64,000 bases of DNA from Thermoanaerobacterium butyriciformans (GTDB taxonomy: Bacteria; Bacillota; Thermoanaerobacteria; Thermoanaerobacterales; Thermoanaerobacteraceae), in assembly GCF_017874545.1 (NCBI RefSeq), contig NZ_JAGGLT010000009.1, positions 29,801-93,800 on the forward strand, given 5' to 3'. The notes below the pieces were generated by a model. It had not been told where the DNA came from and made no database searches. It saw only the letters and a list, made by a program, of their open reading frames with translations. Below are positions 47,117 to 56,800 of the stretch, piece by piece (the stretch's first letter is position 1; each line of letters begins with the position of its first letter). Made by a program: the position numbers and the translations under genes.

Positions 47117-48419
47117 AAGAGGTTTGAAAATAGCCACCATAGGGGGTGGGTCTAGCTATACACCTGAATTGGTGGAAGGTTTTATAAAAAGGTATGATGA
47201 GCTGCCTTTAAAAGATTTGTACCTTGTGGACATTGAGGAAGGAAAAGAAAAGTTAGAGATAGTAGGAAATCTCGCAAAGCGAATGGTGGAAAAGGCAGGT
47301 GTAGATATAAATATTCACCTGACTTTGGATAGGCGTGAAGCAATAAAAGATGCAGACTTTGTGACGACACAGTTTAGGGTTGGACTTTTAGATGCTCGAA
47401 TCAGAGATGAGAAAATACCTTTAAGATATGATGTGATAGGACAGGAGACTACAGGGCCCGGTGGATTTGCAAAGGCTCAGAGGACGATACCGGTGATACT
47501 TGATATATGTAAAGATATAGAAGAATTATCTCCAAATGCGTGGCTTATAAACTTTACAAATCCTTCTGGAATCATAACAGAAACAGTTTTAAAGCATACA
47601 AATGTGAAAACAATTGGACTTTGCAATGTTCCAATAGGTATGGTATATGGTGTTGCAGAAATGCTTGATGTAGATGTAAAGCGGGTGTCAATAGATTTTG
47701 CAGGGCTTAATCATCTTGTATGGGGTACCCATGTGTATTTGGATGGTGAAGACATAACAGAGAAATTGATAGATAGCTTTGCAGGTGGCAAGTCCATGTC
47801 GATGAAGAACGTGCCTGACTTACCATGGGAGGCAGAATTTATCAAATCTCTTGGAATGTATCCGTGCCCATATCACAGGTATTATTATCTCGCAGATAAA
47901 ATGTTGGAAGAAGAGAAAAGAGATGCAGCAACGATAGGGACAAGGGGTGAGCAAGTCAAAAAGCTTGAAAAAGAGCTGTTTGAATTGTACAAAGATCCAA
48001 ATCTCAATGTAAAACCACCACAACTGGAGAAAAGGGGTGGAGCTCACTATTCCGATGCAGCATGTTCACTGATAAACTCAATATACAACGATAAAAAGGA
48101 CATTCATGTGGTAAATGTCAAGAACAATGGTACAATTTTAGATTTGCCAAATGATGTGGTTATTGAGACAAATGCCGTAATAGATAAAAATGGTGCACAT
48201 CCAATAAATATAGGGCATGTACCGACAAAGATAAGAGGTTTGATGCAATCAGTGAAAGCGTACGAGGAATTGACAATAGAAGCTGGTGTGACAGGAGATT
48301 ACTATACTGCACTTCAAGCCTTAACAATACATCCGCTTGTACCATCTGCGACAGTAGCTAAAAAAATTTTGGACGACATTATCAGAGAAAACATAGATTA
48401 TTTGCCACAATATAGATAA
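47109..48419 (+). CDS. GH4 6-phospho-beta-glucosidase (NAD- and metal-dependent)
   Basis: A 436-residue GH4 enzyme. N-terminal dinucleotide motif IGGGSSYTPELVEGF, metal-ligand Cys in LCNVPIGM (near 175) and His in GLNHLVWG (near 202). GH4 enzymes cleave via a redox step at C3. It hydrolyses the 6-phospho-disaccharide delivered by the PTS. Together with the GH1 gene upstream, two unrelated phospho-glucosidase candidates flank this PTS. The operon ends in a strong terminator. Confidence 0.93.
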   Translation: MSKRGLKIATIGGGSSYTPELVEGFIKRYDELPLKDLYLVDIEEGKEKLEIVGNLAKRMVEKAGVDINIHLTLDRREAIKDADFVTTQFRVGLLDARIRDEKIPLRYDVIGQETTGPGGFAKAQRTIPVILDICKDIEELSPNAWLINFTNPSGIITETVLKHTNVKTIGLCNVPIGMVYGVAEMLDVDVKRVSIDFAGLNHLVWGTHVYLDGEDITEKLIDSFAGGKSMSMKNVPDLPWEAEFIKSLGMYPCPYHRYYYLADKMLEEEKRDAATIGTRGEQVKKLEKELFELYKDPNLNVKPPQLEKRGGAHYSDAACSLINSIYNDKKDIHVVNVKNNGTILDLPNDVVIETNAVIDKNGAHPINIGHVPTKIRGLMQSVKAYEELTIEAGVTGDYYTALQALTIHPLVPSATVAKKILDDIIRENIDYLPQYR

Positions 48420-48422
48420 GCA

Positions 48423-48449
48423 AAAAAGCCGGATTTTCCGGCTTTTTGT
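48423..48449 (+). terminator. Terminator of the cellobiose PTS operon
   Basis: AAAAAGCCGGA-TTT-TCCGGCTTTTT. Confidence 0.92.
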
Positions 48450-48490
48450 AGATATTTCATGAAACTAAATTACAGAATAATAAAATATAC

Positions 48491-48519
48491 TTGAAATTTT
48501 ATTTCACATGTAATATAAT
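48491..48519 (+). promoter_or_regulatory. Promoter with overlapping operator of the mur operon
   Basis: TTGAAA (48491-48496), 17-base spacer, TATAAT (48514-48519). The perfect palindrome TGAAAT-TTT-ATTTCA (48492-48506) overlaps the -35, suitable for repression by the MurR-type product. Confidence 0.75.
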
Positions 48520-48548
48520 TATAAATAGAAAGAGGTGAAAACATTAAC

Positions 48549-49391
48549 ATGGCAGGAGATATAGAAAAAATTAAAGCAGTTATAAATAATTTAAAGCCTT
48601 CAGAAAAGAAAATTGCAGAGTATATAATAGAAAATGCTGATAAAATTTCAGAACTATCTATAGGTGAACTTTCAAAAAATAGCGGCACAAGCGAGGCAAG
48701 TGTTGTAAGATTTTGCAAAAATCTTGGATACAAAGGTTATCAAGATCTTAAAATAAAGATTTCAGCAGATTATACGTATAAGACAAAAAGCATTCAAGGT
48801 TTTGTAAATATAAACGATGATATAAATTCTATTGTTGTTAAAATATCAAAGAATAACATGCAGTCAATAGAAAAGACAATGGATATGCTGGATAGAGATG
48901 AACTGCAAAAAGCTGCTGATGCCATATTAAATGCCAATAAAATAGATATTTATGGTGTTGGAGCATCTGCTATTGTTGCGCAAGATATGTTACAGAAATT
49001 TATGAGAATAAATAAATCATGCACAGCTTACAGCGATTCTCACATGCAACTTGCATCTGCTGCAAATCTAAGCAATGGGGATGTTGCGGTAGGAATATCT
49101 TATTCCGGTGAGACAATGGATACTGTAGATGCCTTGAAAATAGCGAAAAATTCAGGTGCTACGACAATTTGCATCACGAGATTTGGTAATTCATCCATAA
49201 CTAATGTTTCAGACATCAAACTTTTCGTATATTCTACAGAAGCGATTTTTAGAAGTGGTGCAATGGCATCACGTATAGCACAATTAAATGTCATAGATAT
49301 ACTGTTTTCTATAATTGCTTGTAGAAAATATGAAGATATAATTAAGTATTTGGAAAATACAAGTGAAGCTGTTTCGTCTAGAAAATATTGA
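48549..49391 (+). CDS. murR: MurR/RpiR-family transcriptional regulator
   Basis: A 280-residue regulator. It has an N-terminal HTH_6 (about 1-77, with GTSEASVVRFCKNLGYKGYQ) and a SIS sugar-phosphate domain (about 110-250, GVGASAIVAQD, GISYSGETMDTV). Family members repress amino-sugar catabolic genes until a phospho-sugar binds; MurNAc-6-P is the likely ligand here. First gene of the mur operon; AGAGGTGA precedes the ATG. Confidence 0.88.
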   Translation: MAGDIEKIKAVINNLKPSEKKIAEYIIENADKISELSIGELSKNSGTSEASVVRFCKNLGYKGYQDLKIKISADYTYKTKSIQGFVNINDDINSIVVKISKNNMQSIEKTMDMLDRDELQKAADAILNANKIDIYGVGASAIVAQDMLQKFMRINKSCTAYSDSHMQLASAANLSNGDVAVGISYSGETMDTVDALKIAKNSGATTICITRFGNSSITNVSDIKLFVYSTEAIFRSGAMASRIAQLNVIDILFSIIACRKYEDIIKYLENTSEAVSSRKY

Positions 49392-49402
49392 AGGAGGATT
49401 TT

Positions 49403-49885
49403 ATGTTAAATATATTCAGAAAAAGTTGTAAAACGTTATTGATAAAAGCACCAGTTGATGGAGAGATAGTAGATATAGTGGAAGTTCCTGATGAAGTATT
49501 TGCTCAGAAGCTTGTAGGTGATGGAGTTGCGGTAAATCCTAAATCGGATATTTTTGTATCACCAGTTGATGGTATTATAACAACTGTGTTTCCGACAAAG
49601 CACGCAATAGGCATCAAGACAATAGAAGGAATCGAGATAATGATACATGTTGGTGTGGATACTGTAAAATTAAACGGAGAAGGGTTTACGACATTTATAA
49701 ATGAAGGCGATAAAGTAAAAGTCGGAGATAAATTATTGCAAATAAATAAATTGATTTTAGAATCAAAAGCAAAATCTCTCATATCGCCAATCATCATAAC
49801 AAACATAGAGCGAATCAAAGAGATGAATAAAATTGTTGGTACTGTAACTGCTGGAGAGACAGATATCATAGAAGCAGTTATTTAA
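49403..49885 (+). CDS. PTS glucose-type IIA protein dedicated to the mur operon
   Basis: A 160-residue IIA-Glc family protein. Conserved His67 (TKHAIG) and phospho-acceptor His82 (IMIHVGVDTV). The open frame extends to 49388, but AAGGAGG fixes ATG 49403. MurP lacks its own IIA domain, so this protein is its probable phosphate donor. Confidence 0.92.
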   Translation: MLNIFRKSCKTLLIKAPVDGEIVDIVEVPDEVFAQKLVGDGVAVNPKSDIFVSPVDGIITTVFPTKHAIGIKTIEGIEIMIHVGVDTVKLNGEGFTTFINEGDKVKVGDKLLQINKLILESKAKSLISPIIITNIERIKEMNKIVGTVTAGETDIIEAVI

Positions 49886-49906
49886 TTGCTTAAGTGTGAA
49901 TTAAAT

Positions 49907-49933
49907 TTTCATAAATATAATTTATTTATGAAA
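49907..49933. promoter_or_regulatory. Palindrome upstream of murP, candidate second MurR operator
   Basis: TTTCATAAAT-N7-ATTTATGAAA, a perfect 10-bp inverted repeat with the same TGAAA/TTTCA half-sites as the site at 48492. It lies in the 120-base gap before murP. A second ribosome-site-like AAAGGAGGAT at 49946 has no gene behind it. Confidence 0.5.
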
Positions 49934-50005
49934 TAATGCAACATGAAAGGAGGATAGAAAAGTATATCAAGCTTTCAAAGATAAAAAAGAAAAGGAGGAT
50001 GAAAA

Positions 50006-51379
50006 ATGTCAAGAGAAAAAGACATAGCTGAAAGCATCATCAGGGAATTGGGTGGCAAAGAAAATGTCGTATCAATCACTAATTGTATGACAAGATTAAG
50101 AGTGTTGGCAAAGGATTATGACAAAATCAATTATGAAGCACTTAAAAAAGTCGATGGCGTCATTAAAGTCAACGAAGAAGGAGGAGAGTTACAGATTATT
50201 TTGGGACCAGGATTAGTGTCAAAAGTAGCAGGCGAGGCGTCTAAAAAAATAGGAATTAAATTGGGAGATGCACAAGAAATCAAAGCCGCAATAAATGAAA
50301 AAAACAAAACCCCCTTTAAACTTCTTTTAAGAAGAATCGCCAGCATATTTATTCCTTTGATTCCGGGATTAATAGGTGGCGGATTGATACTTGGCATAAC
50401 CAATGTTGCTACAAAGTTTAATTGGATAGCTGATAAAAATTTGCTGGCTATGCTAAGTTTGTTTGGAAGCACAATTTTTACTTACATGGGTATCATGATA
50501 GGAATGAATACTGCTAAAGAATTTGGAGGTTCACCGACGCTTGGTGGTATACTTGCAGGTATCATCTATAATCCTGTTTTGGCAGATATAAAAATTGGCG
50601 GCAGTGCACTTGTTGTCGGCAGAGGTGGAATTATCTCGGTATTAATTGCAGCCGCATTTGCAAGTTGGCTTGAAAAAAATATTAGGAAAAGAATGCCAAA
50701 CAGTATAGAATTACTTGCGACACCTCTATTGACAATTTTGATAGCAGGCTTTGCAACGCTTTACGTATTGCAGCCACTTGGTGGTTTTATAGCTGATGCC
50801 ATAGGCAAAGCTGTGACAGTTGCGATTGCCGGTAAAGCTGGTGTGTTTACAGGATTTATACTTGCTGGTACTTTCTTACCGTTGGTTATGACAGGCTTAC
50901 ATCAGGGGCTTACGCCTATACACATGCAGCTTATTCAATCTACAGGTGTTACAATATTGCTTCCAATTTTAGCAATGGCAGGTGCTGGGCAAGTTGGTGC
51001 AGCAATTGCAGTATATGTCAAAACAAAAAGCAAACAGCTTAAAAAGATTATAGAAGGTTCAATACTTGTTGTAATTTTAGGTATTGGTGAACCACTTATT
51101 TACGGTGTTACTTTACCTCTTGGACGACCATTTATAGGAGCATGTATTGGGGCAGCTTTCGGAGGTGCATTTGAAGCATTAAAAGTTGTAGGCGCAAGAG
51201 GATTAGGAATATCTGGTATACCTCTTGCTGCTTTAATAGAACCAAATAAAATAATTTATTATATCATCGGTTTAATTATATCATATATTGCAGGATTTAT
51301 AGCAACTTATTTGTTGGGATTTGAAGATCCAGTAGATGAAGAGATAAAAGATACTCAACCATTTAGTTTTGATGCATAA
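50006..51379 (+). CDS. murP: PTS IIBC component, N-acetylmuramic acid type
   Basis: A 457-residue fusion. The IIB domain carries Cys27 (ITNCMTRLR). The IIC membrane domain runs from about 105 to the end (GLIGGGLILGITN, GLHQGLTPIHMQL, GIGEPLIYGVTLP). There is no IIA domain. Flanking murR, mupG and murQ identify MurNAc as the likely substrate, phosphorylated during uptake. AAAGGAGG precedes the ATG. Confidence 0.88.
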   Translation: MSREKDIAESIIRELGGKENVVSITNCMTRLRVLAKDYDKINYEALKKVDGVIKVNEEGGELQIILGPGLVSKVAGEASKKIGIKLGDAQEIKAAINEKNKTPFKLLLRRIASIFIPLIPGLIGGGLILGITNVATKFNWIADKNLLAMLSLFGSTIFTYMGIMIGMNTAKEFGGSPTLGGILAGIIYNPVLADIKIGGSALVVGRGGIISVLIAAAFASWLEKNIRKRMPNSIELLATPLLTILIAGFATLYVLQPLGGFIADAIGKAVTVAIAGKAGVFTGFILAGTFLPLVMTGLHQGLTPIHMQLIQSTGVTILLPILAMAGAGQVGAAIAVYVKTKSKQLKKIIEGSILVVILGIGEPLIYGVTLPLGRPFIGACIGAAFGGAFEALKVVGARGLGISGIPLAALIEPNKIIYYIIGLIISYIAGFIATYLLGFEDPVDEEIKDTQPFSFDA

Positions 51380-51400
51380 AAAGGGGCGTTTTGCCCCTTT
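51380..51400 (+). terminator. Hairpin between murP and mupG
   Basis: AAAGGGGC-GTTTT-GCCCCTTT, without a T run and directly followed by the AAGGAG ribosome site of mupG. More likely an mRNA-processing or attenuation element than a full terminator. Confidence 0.5.
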
Positions 51401-51414
51401 AAGGAGTTGATTGT

Positions 51415-52497
51415 ATGGCATTTGGCGTATCTGTTTATACTACGGATGACTTTTCAAGTCAAAAAAATAAAGAGTATATTAAAACGGCAAAAGGTTTGGG
51501 TATATGTTCTGTATTTACATCAATGCATATTCCGGAGATAGAATATGAAAGAAAAATAAATGAGATTAAAGATTTAGTGGAGTATATTAAATTATTAGAC
51601 ATGAAACTTACAATAGATATTTCACCTGTTACTATGAATATATTAGGTTCTTCATCAAACAACCTTAAATCATTTTATGAATTAGGAATAGATTGTTTGA
51701 GACTTGATTATGGGTTTACAATAGATGAAATTGCGGAAATGACTAAAAATAAATACGGTATAAAAATCGAATTAAATGCAAGCACGATAACAAAACAACA
51801 AATAAATGATTTGATATATAGGAATGCCGATTTGAGAAATTTAAGTGCTTGTCACAACTTTTATCCTAAACCATATACAGGACTTTCCTATGAATTTTTT
51901 AGAGAAAAAACTTTGATGATAAAAAGTTATGGACTTAAAGTTTCAGCATTTATTCCATCTCAGAAAGGCAAACGAGGTCCAATATATGAAGGATTGCCTA
52001 CTCTTGAAGTTCATAGAAATATGAAGCCAGATATATCAGCAAGACATTTAATCTATTCAGGAATTGATGATGTATATTTTGGAGATGCATATGCATCCTT
52101 TGATGAGATAAGTGATGTTACGTCAGTCGATAAAGATGTGATTGAATTAAAAATTGATTTAGTTAATGACGTTACAGATTGTGAAAAAGATTTGATTTTT
52201 AATTGTATCCATACAAATAGAATTGACTCATCGGAATATATTGTAAGATCGGAAGAATCCAGAGGATATGCAAAGATCGGCAAGGAAATAAAAGCTCATA
52301 ACTGTATTGATAGAAAAAAATACAGTGTAACAATAGATAATGAAAATTTTAAAAGGTATTCTGGAGAGCTAAATATCTGCTTGATTGATTTACCTAAAGA
52401 TGAAAGGGTAAATGTAGTAGGACATATAGTTGAAGAAGAGTCTATTCTGGCCGATTTAGTCAAACCAGGCGTGAAATTCAGATTTAGAAAGGGCTGA
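51415..52497 (+). CDS. mupG: MupG-type 6-phospho-N-acetylmuramidase (DUF871)
   Basis: A 360-residue TIM-barrel plus small C-terminal domain protein of the DUF871/MupG family ([10 protein letters not shown] start, LDISP-like [33 protein letters not shown]). In Staphylococcus aureus MupG cleaves MurNAc-6-P-GlcNAc taken up by MurP. Its presence suggests the cell imports the MurNAc-GlcNAc disaccharide and not only free MurNAc. It has an AAGGAG site and sits four bases before murQ. Confidence 0.87.
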   Translation: MAFGVSVYTTDDFSSQKNKEYIKTAKGLGICSVFTSMHIPEIEYERKINEIKDLVEYIKLLDMKLTIDISPVTMNILGSSSNNLKSFYELGIDCLRLDYGFTIDEIAEMTKNKYGIKIELNASTITKQQINDLIYRNADLRNLSACHNFYPKPYTGLSYEFFREKTLMIKSYGLKVSAFIPSQKGKRGPIYEGLPTLEVHRNMKPDISARHLIYSGIDDVYFGDAYASFDEISDVTSVDKDVIELKIDLVNDVTDCEKDLIFNCIHTNRIDSSEYIVRSEESRGYAKIGKEIKAHNCIDRKKYSVTIDNENFKRYSGELNICLIDLPKDERVNVVGHIVEEESILADLVKPGVKFRFRKG

Positions 52498-52501
52498 TAT
52501 T

Positions 52502-53428
52502 ATGAACTTAGAAGCATTAATGACAGAAGGTAGAAATCCAAATACGGTTGATATAGATAGGTTAAGTACAGAGAATATGCTAAGAAAAATAAACGAGGAA
52601 GACAAAAAAGTTCCGATGGCTGTAGAAAAAGAAATATCAAATATTGCAAAGGCTATAGATATTGCAGCGGAAAGATTAAAAAAAGGCGGCAGGCTTATAT
52701 ATATTGGCGCTGGTACAAGTGGCAGGCTTGGAATACTTGATGCTTCTGAATGCCCTCCTACATTTGGCGTATCTCCAGAAATGGTGCAGGGAATAATCGC
52801 AGGTGGAGATACGGCTATAAGAAAAGCTGTTGAAGGTGCAGAAGATAATATAGAACTTGGTAGATTGGACTTGATTGAAAGAAATTTATCCAACAATGAT
52901 GTTGTGGTAGGAATTGCGGCGAGTGGAAGAACGCCTTATGTTTTAGGAGCACTTCATTATGCTAAAGAAATTGGAGCAGCGACAATAGGCATATCGTGTA
53001 ATCCAAACTCTGAGATGAAAAATTTAGTTGATGTAATGATAGCACCTGTTGTTGGACCTGAAGTTATTATGGGTTCCACTCGAATGAAAGCAGGAACTGC
53101 TCAGAAGCTTGTATTAAATATGATTTCTACTGGCGTCATGATAAAGATTGGTAAGGTGTACAGCAATTTGATGGTTGATGTACAGGCGACGAACGAGAAA
53201 TTAATTCACAGGGCAAAGCGAATAGTTAAACTTGCAACAGGAGCTGATGACGTTGCTATTGAGAAGATATTAGATGAGACAGATTATGATGTTAAATTAA
53301 CTATACTAATGATACTTACAGGCCTTGAAAAATCTGAAGCTCAGGAACTTTTGGAAAAGGCAGGAGGTCATATAGAAAAAGCGTTGAAAGAAAATAGGAT
53401 GAAAAGAAATTCTACTATCAATGCATAG
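52502..53428 (+). CDS. murQ: N-acetylmuramic acid 6-phosphate etherase
   Basis: A 308-residue SIS-domain etherase that removes D-lactate from MurNAc-6-P to give GlcNAc-6-P. Signature segments are [22 protein letters not shown] (shown here in part, near 78), [11 protein letters not shown] and [11 protein letters not shown]; the catalytic Glu is in DASECPP. The C-terminal UBA-like helix bundle is present. Last gene of the mur operon, followed by a strong terminator. Confidence 0.95.
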   Translation: MNLEALMTEGRNPNTVDIDRLSTENMLRKINEEDKKVPMAVEKEISNIAKAIDIAAERLKKGGRLIYIGAGTSGRLGILDASECPPTFGVSPEMVQGIIAGGDTAIRKAVEGAEDNIELGRLDLIERNLSNNDVVVGIAASGRTPYVLGALHYAKEIGAATIGISCNPNSEMKNLVDVMIAPVVGPEVIMGSTRMKAGTAQKLVLNMISTGVMIKIGKVYSNLMVDVQATNEKLIHRAKRIVKLATGADDVAIEKILDETDYDVKLTILMILTGLEKSEAQELLEKAGGHIEKALKENRMKRNSTINA

Positions 53429-53458
53429 TGCAAATATGATGTATAGCGTTGTTTTTTG

Positions 53459-53486
53459 GCTGAAGAAAATTTTTCTTCAGCTTTTA
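53459..53486 (+). terminator. Terminator of the mur operon
   Basis: 11-bp perfect stem GCTGAAGAAAA/TTTTCTTCAGC followed by T-rich sequence. Confidence 0.88.
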
Positions 53487-53666
53487 TAATTCATAGCAAA
53501 TTGGAATAATTTTTTAATATTGAGAGGATTTTTGAGATACATGTACATAAATTTTGGATAAAGGCAAATTTTGGAGTTTGTAATTGTTTTAGTAAAGATA
53601 TAAAATTATATTAAAGTTGTCTGACATCTGATATATTACAATTAAATATTTAACACAAATTCAAGC

Positions 53667-53707
53667 TTTACATGATTTTAACACACACTTAATAATCACT
53701 TTATAAT
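53667..53707 (+). promoter_or_regulatory. PhoP-box-like array with overlapping promoter
   Basis: Four direct hexamers, TTTACA (53667), TTAACA (53678), TTAATA (53689) and TTTATA (53700), lie exactly 11 bp apart. All fit TTHAYA, the Firmicute PhoP half-site. A TTAACA-N18-TATAAT promoter (53678-53707) overlaps them. Confidence 0.6.
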
Positions 53708-53892
53708 AGTCTGTTATATTAATCTTGTGAGAAGTTGCACCAATCATCAATGCAGCTAAAATTTCATTGACTTTAGGTTAACGTGCATCTGATTTATTCC
53801 ATGCATCAGTGTTTAAACGAATATGACATAAGGGGGGGATTGTGTTTATACTCAAAAATATTTCAAATAATAAGATAAGTAGGAGGGTTTAT

Positions 53893-56800
53893 ATGTTTAA
53901 AGGTAGAGGCAAAGTTTTAAGTATCATTTTGACATTTGTGATGGTATTTGGCATGGCATTTTCAAGTATGCCTCAGATATCATATGCAGCTACGTCAAAA
54001 ACATTTGACTTTGTGGAAGTCACTGATTTCCATGGATATCTGCAAGCATCAGGCAAATTAAGCGATGGAACGCCTATCACTCAGGAGAGAGGATCGGTAC
54101 TGGCAAAAAGGATAAAGGACATAAAAGCAGCAAATCCTGATACTGTCGTACTATCTGGCGGAGATATGTTCCAGGGTACGCCTCTTTCAAACGTTTTAAA
54201 AGGTCAGCCTGTTATCGACATGATGAAAAGCATAGGTTTTGATGCCATGGCATTAGGAAATCACGAGTACGACTGGGGTATTAATTCTGTCATCGATACA
54301 AGCAGCGCAGTCTTAAAAGGTTCTACAATACCTGTTTTAGCAGCTAATGTATACGACAAAACCACAGGCAAACCTGTAAGTTATACGAAACCGTACGTTG
54401 TAATTGAAAGAGATGGAGTAAAGATCGGCATCATCGGCATTGTTGATAACAAAGAATTTCCGTCTATAATTTTGCCATCTCTCATAAGCAATGTAGATTT
54501 TAAAGATCCTGTGCCAATTGTAAATAATCTTGCACAGCAGTTGAGAAATGATGGTGCACAGATTGTAGTCGTCTTGGCACACATGGGAGCTACGACTGAT
54601 AAGAATACAGGTGAGACAACAGGCAATCTCATTGATTTTGCAAAGAGCGTAAAAGGCGTAGACGCCATATTTGGCGGACATACCCATACGATCGTCACAA
54701 CCAGAGTGAATGGAATACCTGTAGGTGTTGCAAATAATGCAGGTATGGGCTTTATCGATCTTAAAATAACAGTAAATAGTGATGGCACTGTAAATACAGG
54801 AGATATGGTTTACAATGATGATTACAGCTATTACAATACGAAAACACCGATAGTTGATGAAGATGTTCAAAGTATAGTCGATAAAGCCATACAAGATGCT
54901 GGACCACTATTTAGCCAAGTAATTGGCACTGCAGATGTAGATTTGACGAGAACTCAAAGTGCAAATCCTTTTGGAGATTCGATTTTAGGAAATTGGACGT
55001 CAGAAGTCGTTAAAGATGCTGTAAATGCAGATTTTGCTTTTGGAAACAATGGTGGACTTAGAACTGACGTATTAAAAGGCGATATCACTGTTGGAACAAT
55101 GTATACGTTGATGCCATTTGACAATACCATTGTCACAGTAAGCATGACTGGTGCAGAGATTAAGAAGGTATTGGAACAAGCTGTTCAGGATGGTGGCAAA
55201 GGGATTCAGGTTGCAGGTCTTTCATTTAAGTATGATCCGAATAAGCCATCTATGAATAGAGTATTTGACATGAAGAAATCTGATGGAACACCGATAGACA
55301 TGAATGCAAGATATCTTGTAGCAACGAATAATTTCATGGGAACTGGCGGAGATGGTTTTACAGAATTTACTGATCCCGATGTGCAGAAATCTTACATAGA
55401 TACGCAGAAATTGGTGAGAGATGCATTTATCGATGCTGTAAAAGCACAAGGTCATATAACAGCAAAGATAGACAATAGGATATCTCCAGCCACAATGATA
55501 GATTCTAATGAGACGACTATAACAGTTTTAGCCACATCTGACGTGCATGGGAATTTGGTGCCATGGGATTACAGCAGTGCAAAAGAAGCTAATCAGGGCC
55601 TTGCGAAGGTAGCAGGTTATGTTGACAAAGTAAGATCTGAAAATCCCAATGTCGTATTAATAGACAATGGCGATACGATTCAGGGTACGCCACTTTCATA
55701 CTACTATGATAAAATTGACACGAAGTCTGAATATCCGATGGCAAAAGCCATGGGTGCTATGCACTACGATACGTGGACGTTAGGCAACCATGAATTCAAT
55801 TATGGTTTGGATGTCTTAAACAGGGTAATCGCTGATATGGAAAAAGAAAATATCCATGTCTTGTCTGCAAACACTTACAAAGATGATGGCACCAACTTTG
55901 TAGAGCCGTACTACATCAAGACGATAACTACGCCTATGGGCGATGTGAAAGTAGGCATATTAGGACTTACTACAAAAGAAATCCCTTCATGGGAAGACAA
56001 GGCACATTATGCAGGGCTCAAATTTAATGATCTTGTAGAAGAAGCAAATAAATGGGTGCCTAAAGTGAGAGCCGCAGGAGCAGATATAGTTGTCGTTGCT
56101 ATGCACTCTGGTGAGGAAAGCCCATCAGATACTATACCGGAAAATCAGGTAAAAGCTGTAGCTCAAGGCGTAAATGGTATAGATGCGATAATAGCTGGCC
56201 ATACACATGCTGTAATACAAATGGATACATTTAAAAATCCGGAAGGCAAAGATGTGATAGTGACAGAGCCTGGCAAATGGGGGCAATACGTTTCAAGGAT
56301 AGATTTCAACTTATCTAAAGATGAAAACGGAAAATGGGTAATCGACAGTAAGACAAGCAAAGCTGTTGCGATGGACAGTTCAGTACAACCTGATGAAAAC
56401 ATAATGCAGCTTGCAGAGCCATATCAAGAAGCTACTCTTAAATACGTAGGAACAAAGATAGGTACAGCTTCTGGTGACTTCTTAGGAAAAGATCAATTGA
56501 CAAAAGAAACGGCTTTGATGGATCTTATAAACAAGGTGCAAAAATACTATGCAAAGACAGATCTTTCAATTGCCGCGCCGTTAAGCAGCACTGCACAGAT
56601 ATTAAAAGGCGATGTCACAATACAAGACATGATGAGCGTATATGTGTATGAAAATTATTTGTACGGAATAAAGATGACTGGCAAACAGTTAAAGGATTGG
56701 ATGGAATGGTCTGCCCGTTATTATCAGCAGGTTAAATCTCCAGATGATCCTATAACAAAAGATAAGACCCTCAATATACCGGATTACAACCTTGATCAGC

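Larger units (their letters stand above)
53429..53892. other. Intergenic regulatory region
   Basis: 464 bases between murQ and the nucleotidase gene. It contains the mur terminator and the PhoP-box-like array with an overlapping promoter. It also has a second start-like GTG at 53842 preceded by AAGGGGGGG. No other gene seen. Confidence 0.7.

Noticed and set aside
54337..54894. 185-codon minus-strand frame inside the nucleotidase gene
   Set aside because: Antisense to conserved metallophosphatase motifs; composition (Ile/Tyr/Cys-rich) is that of a shadow frame.
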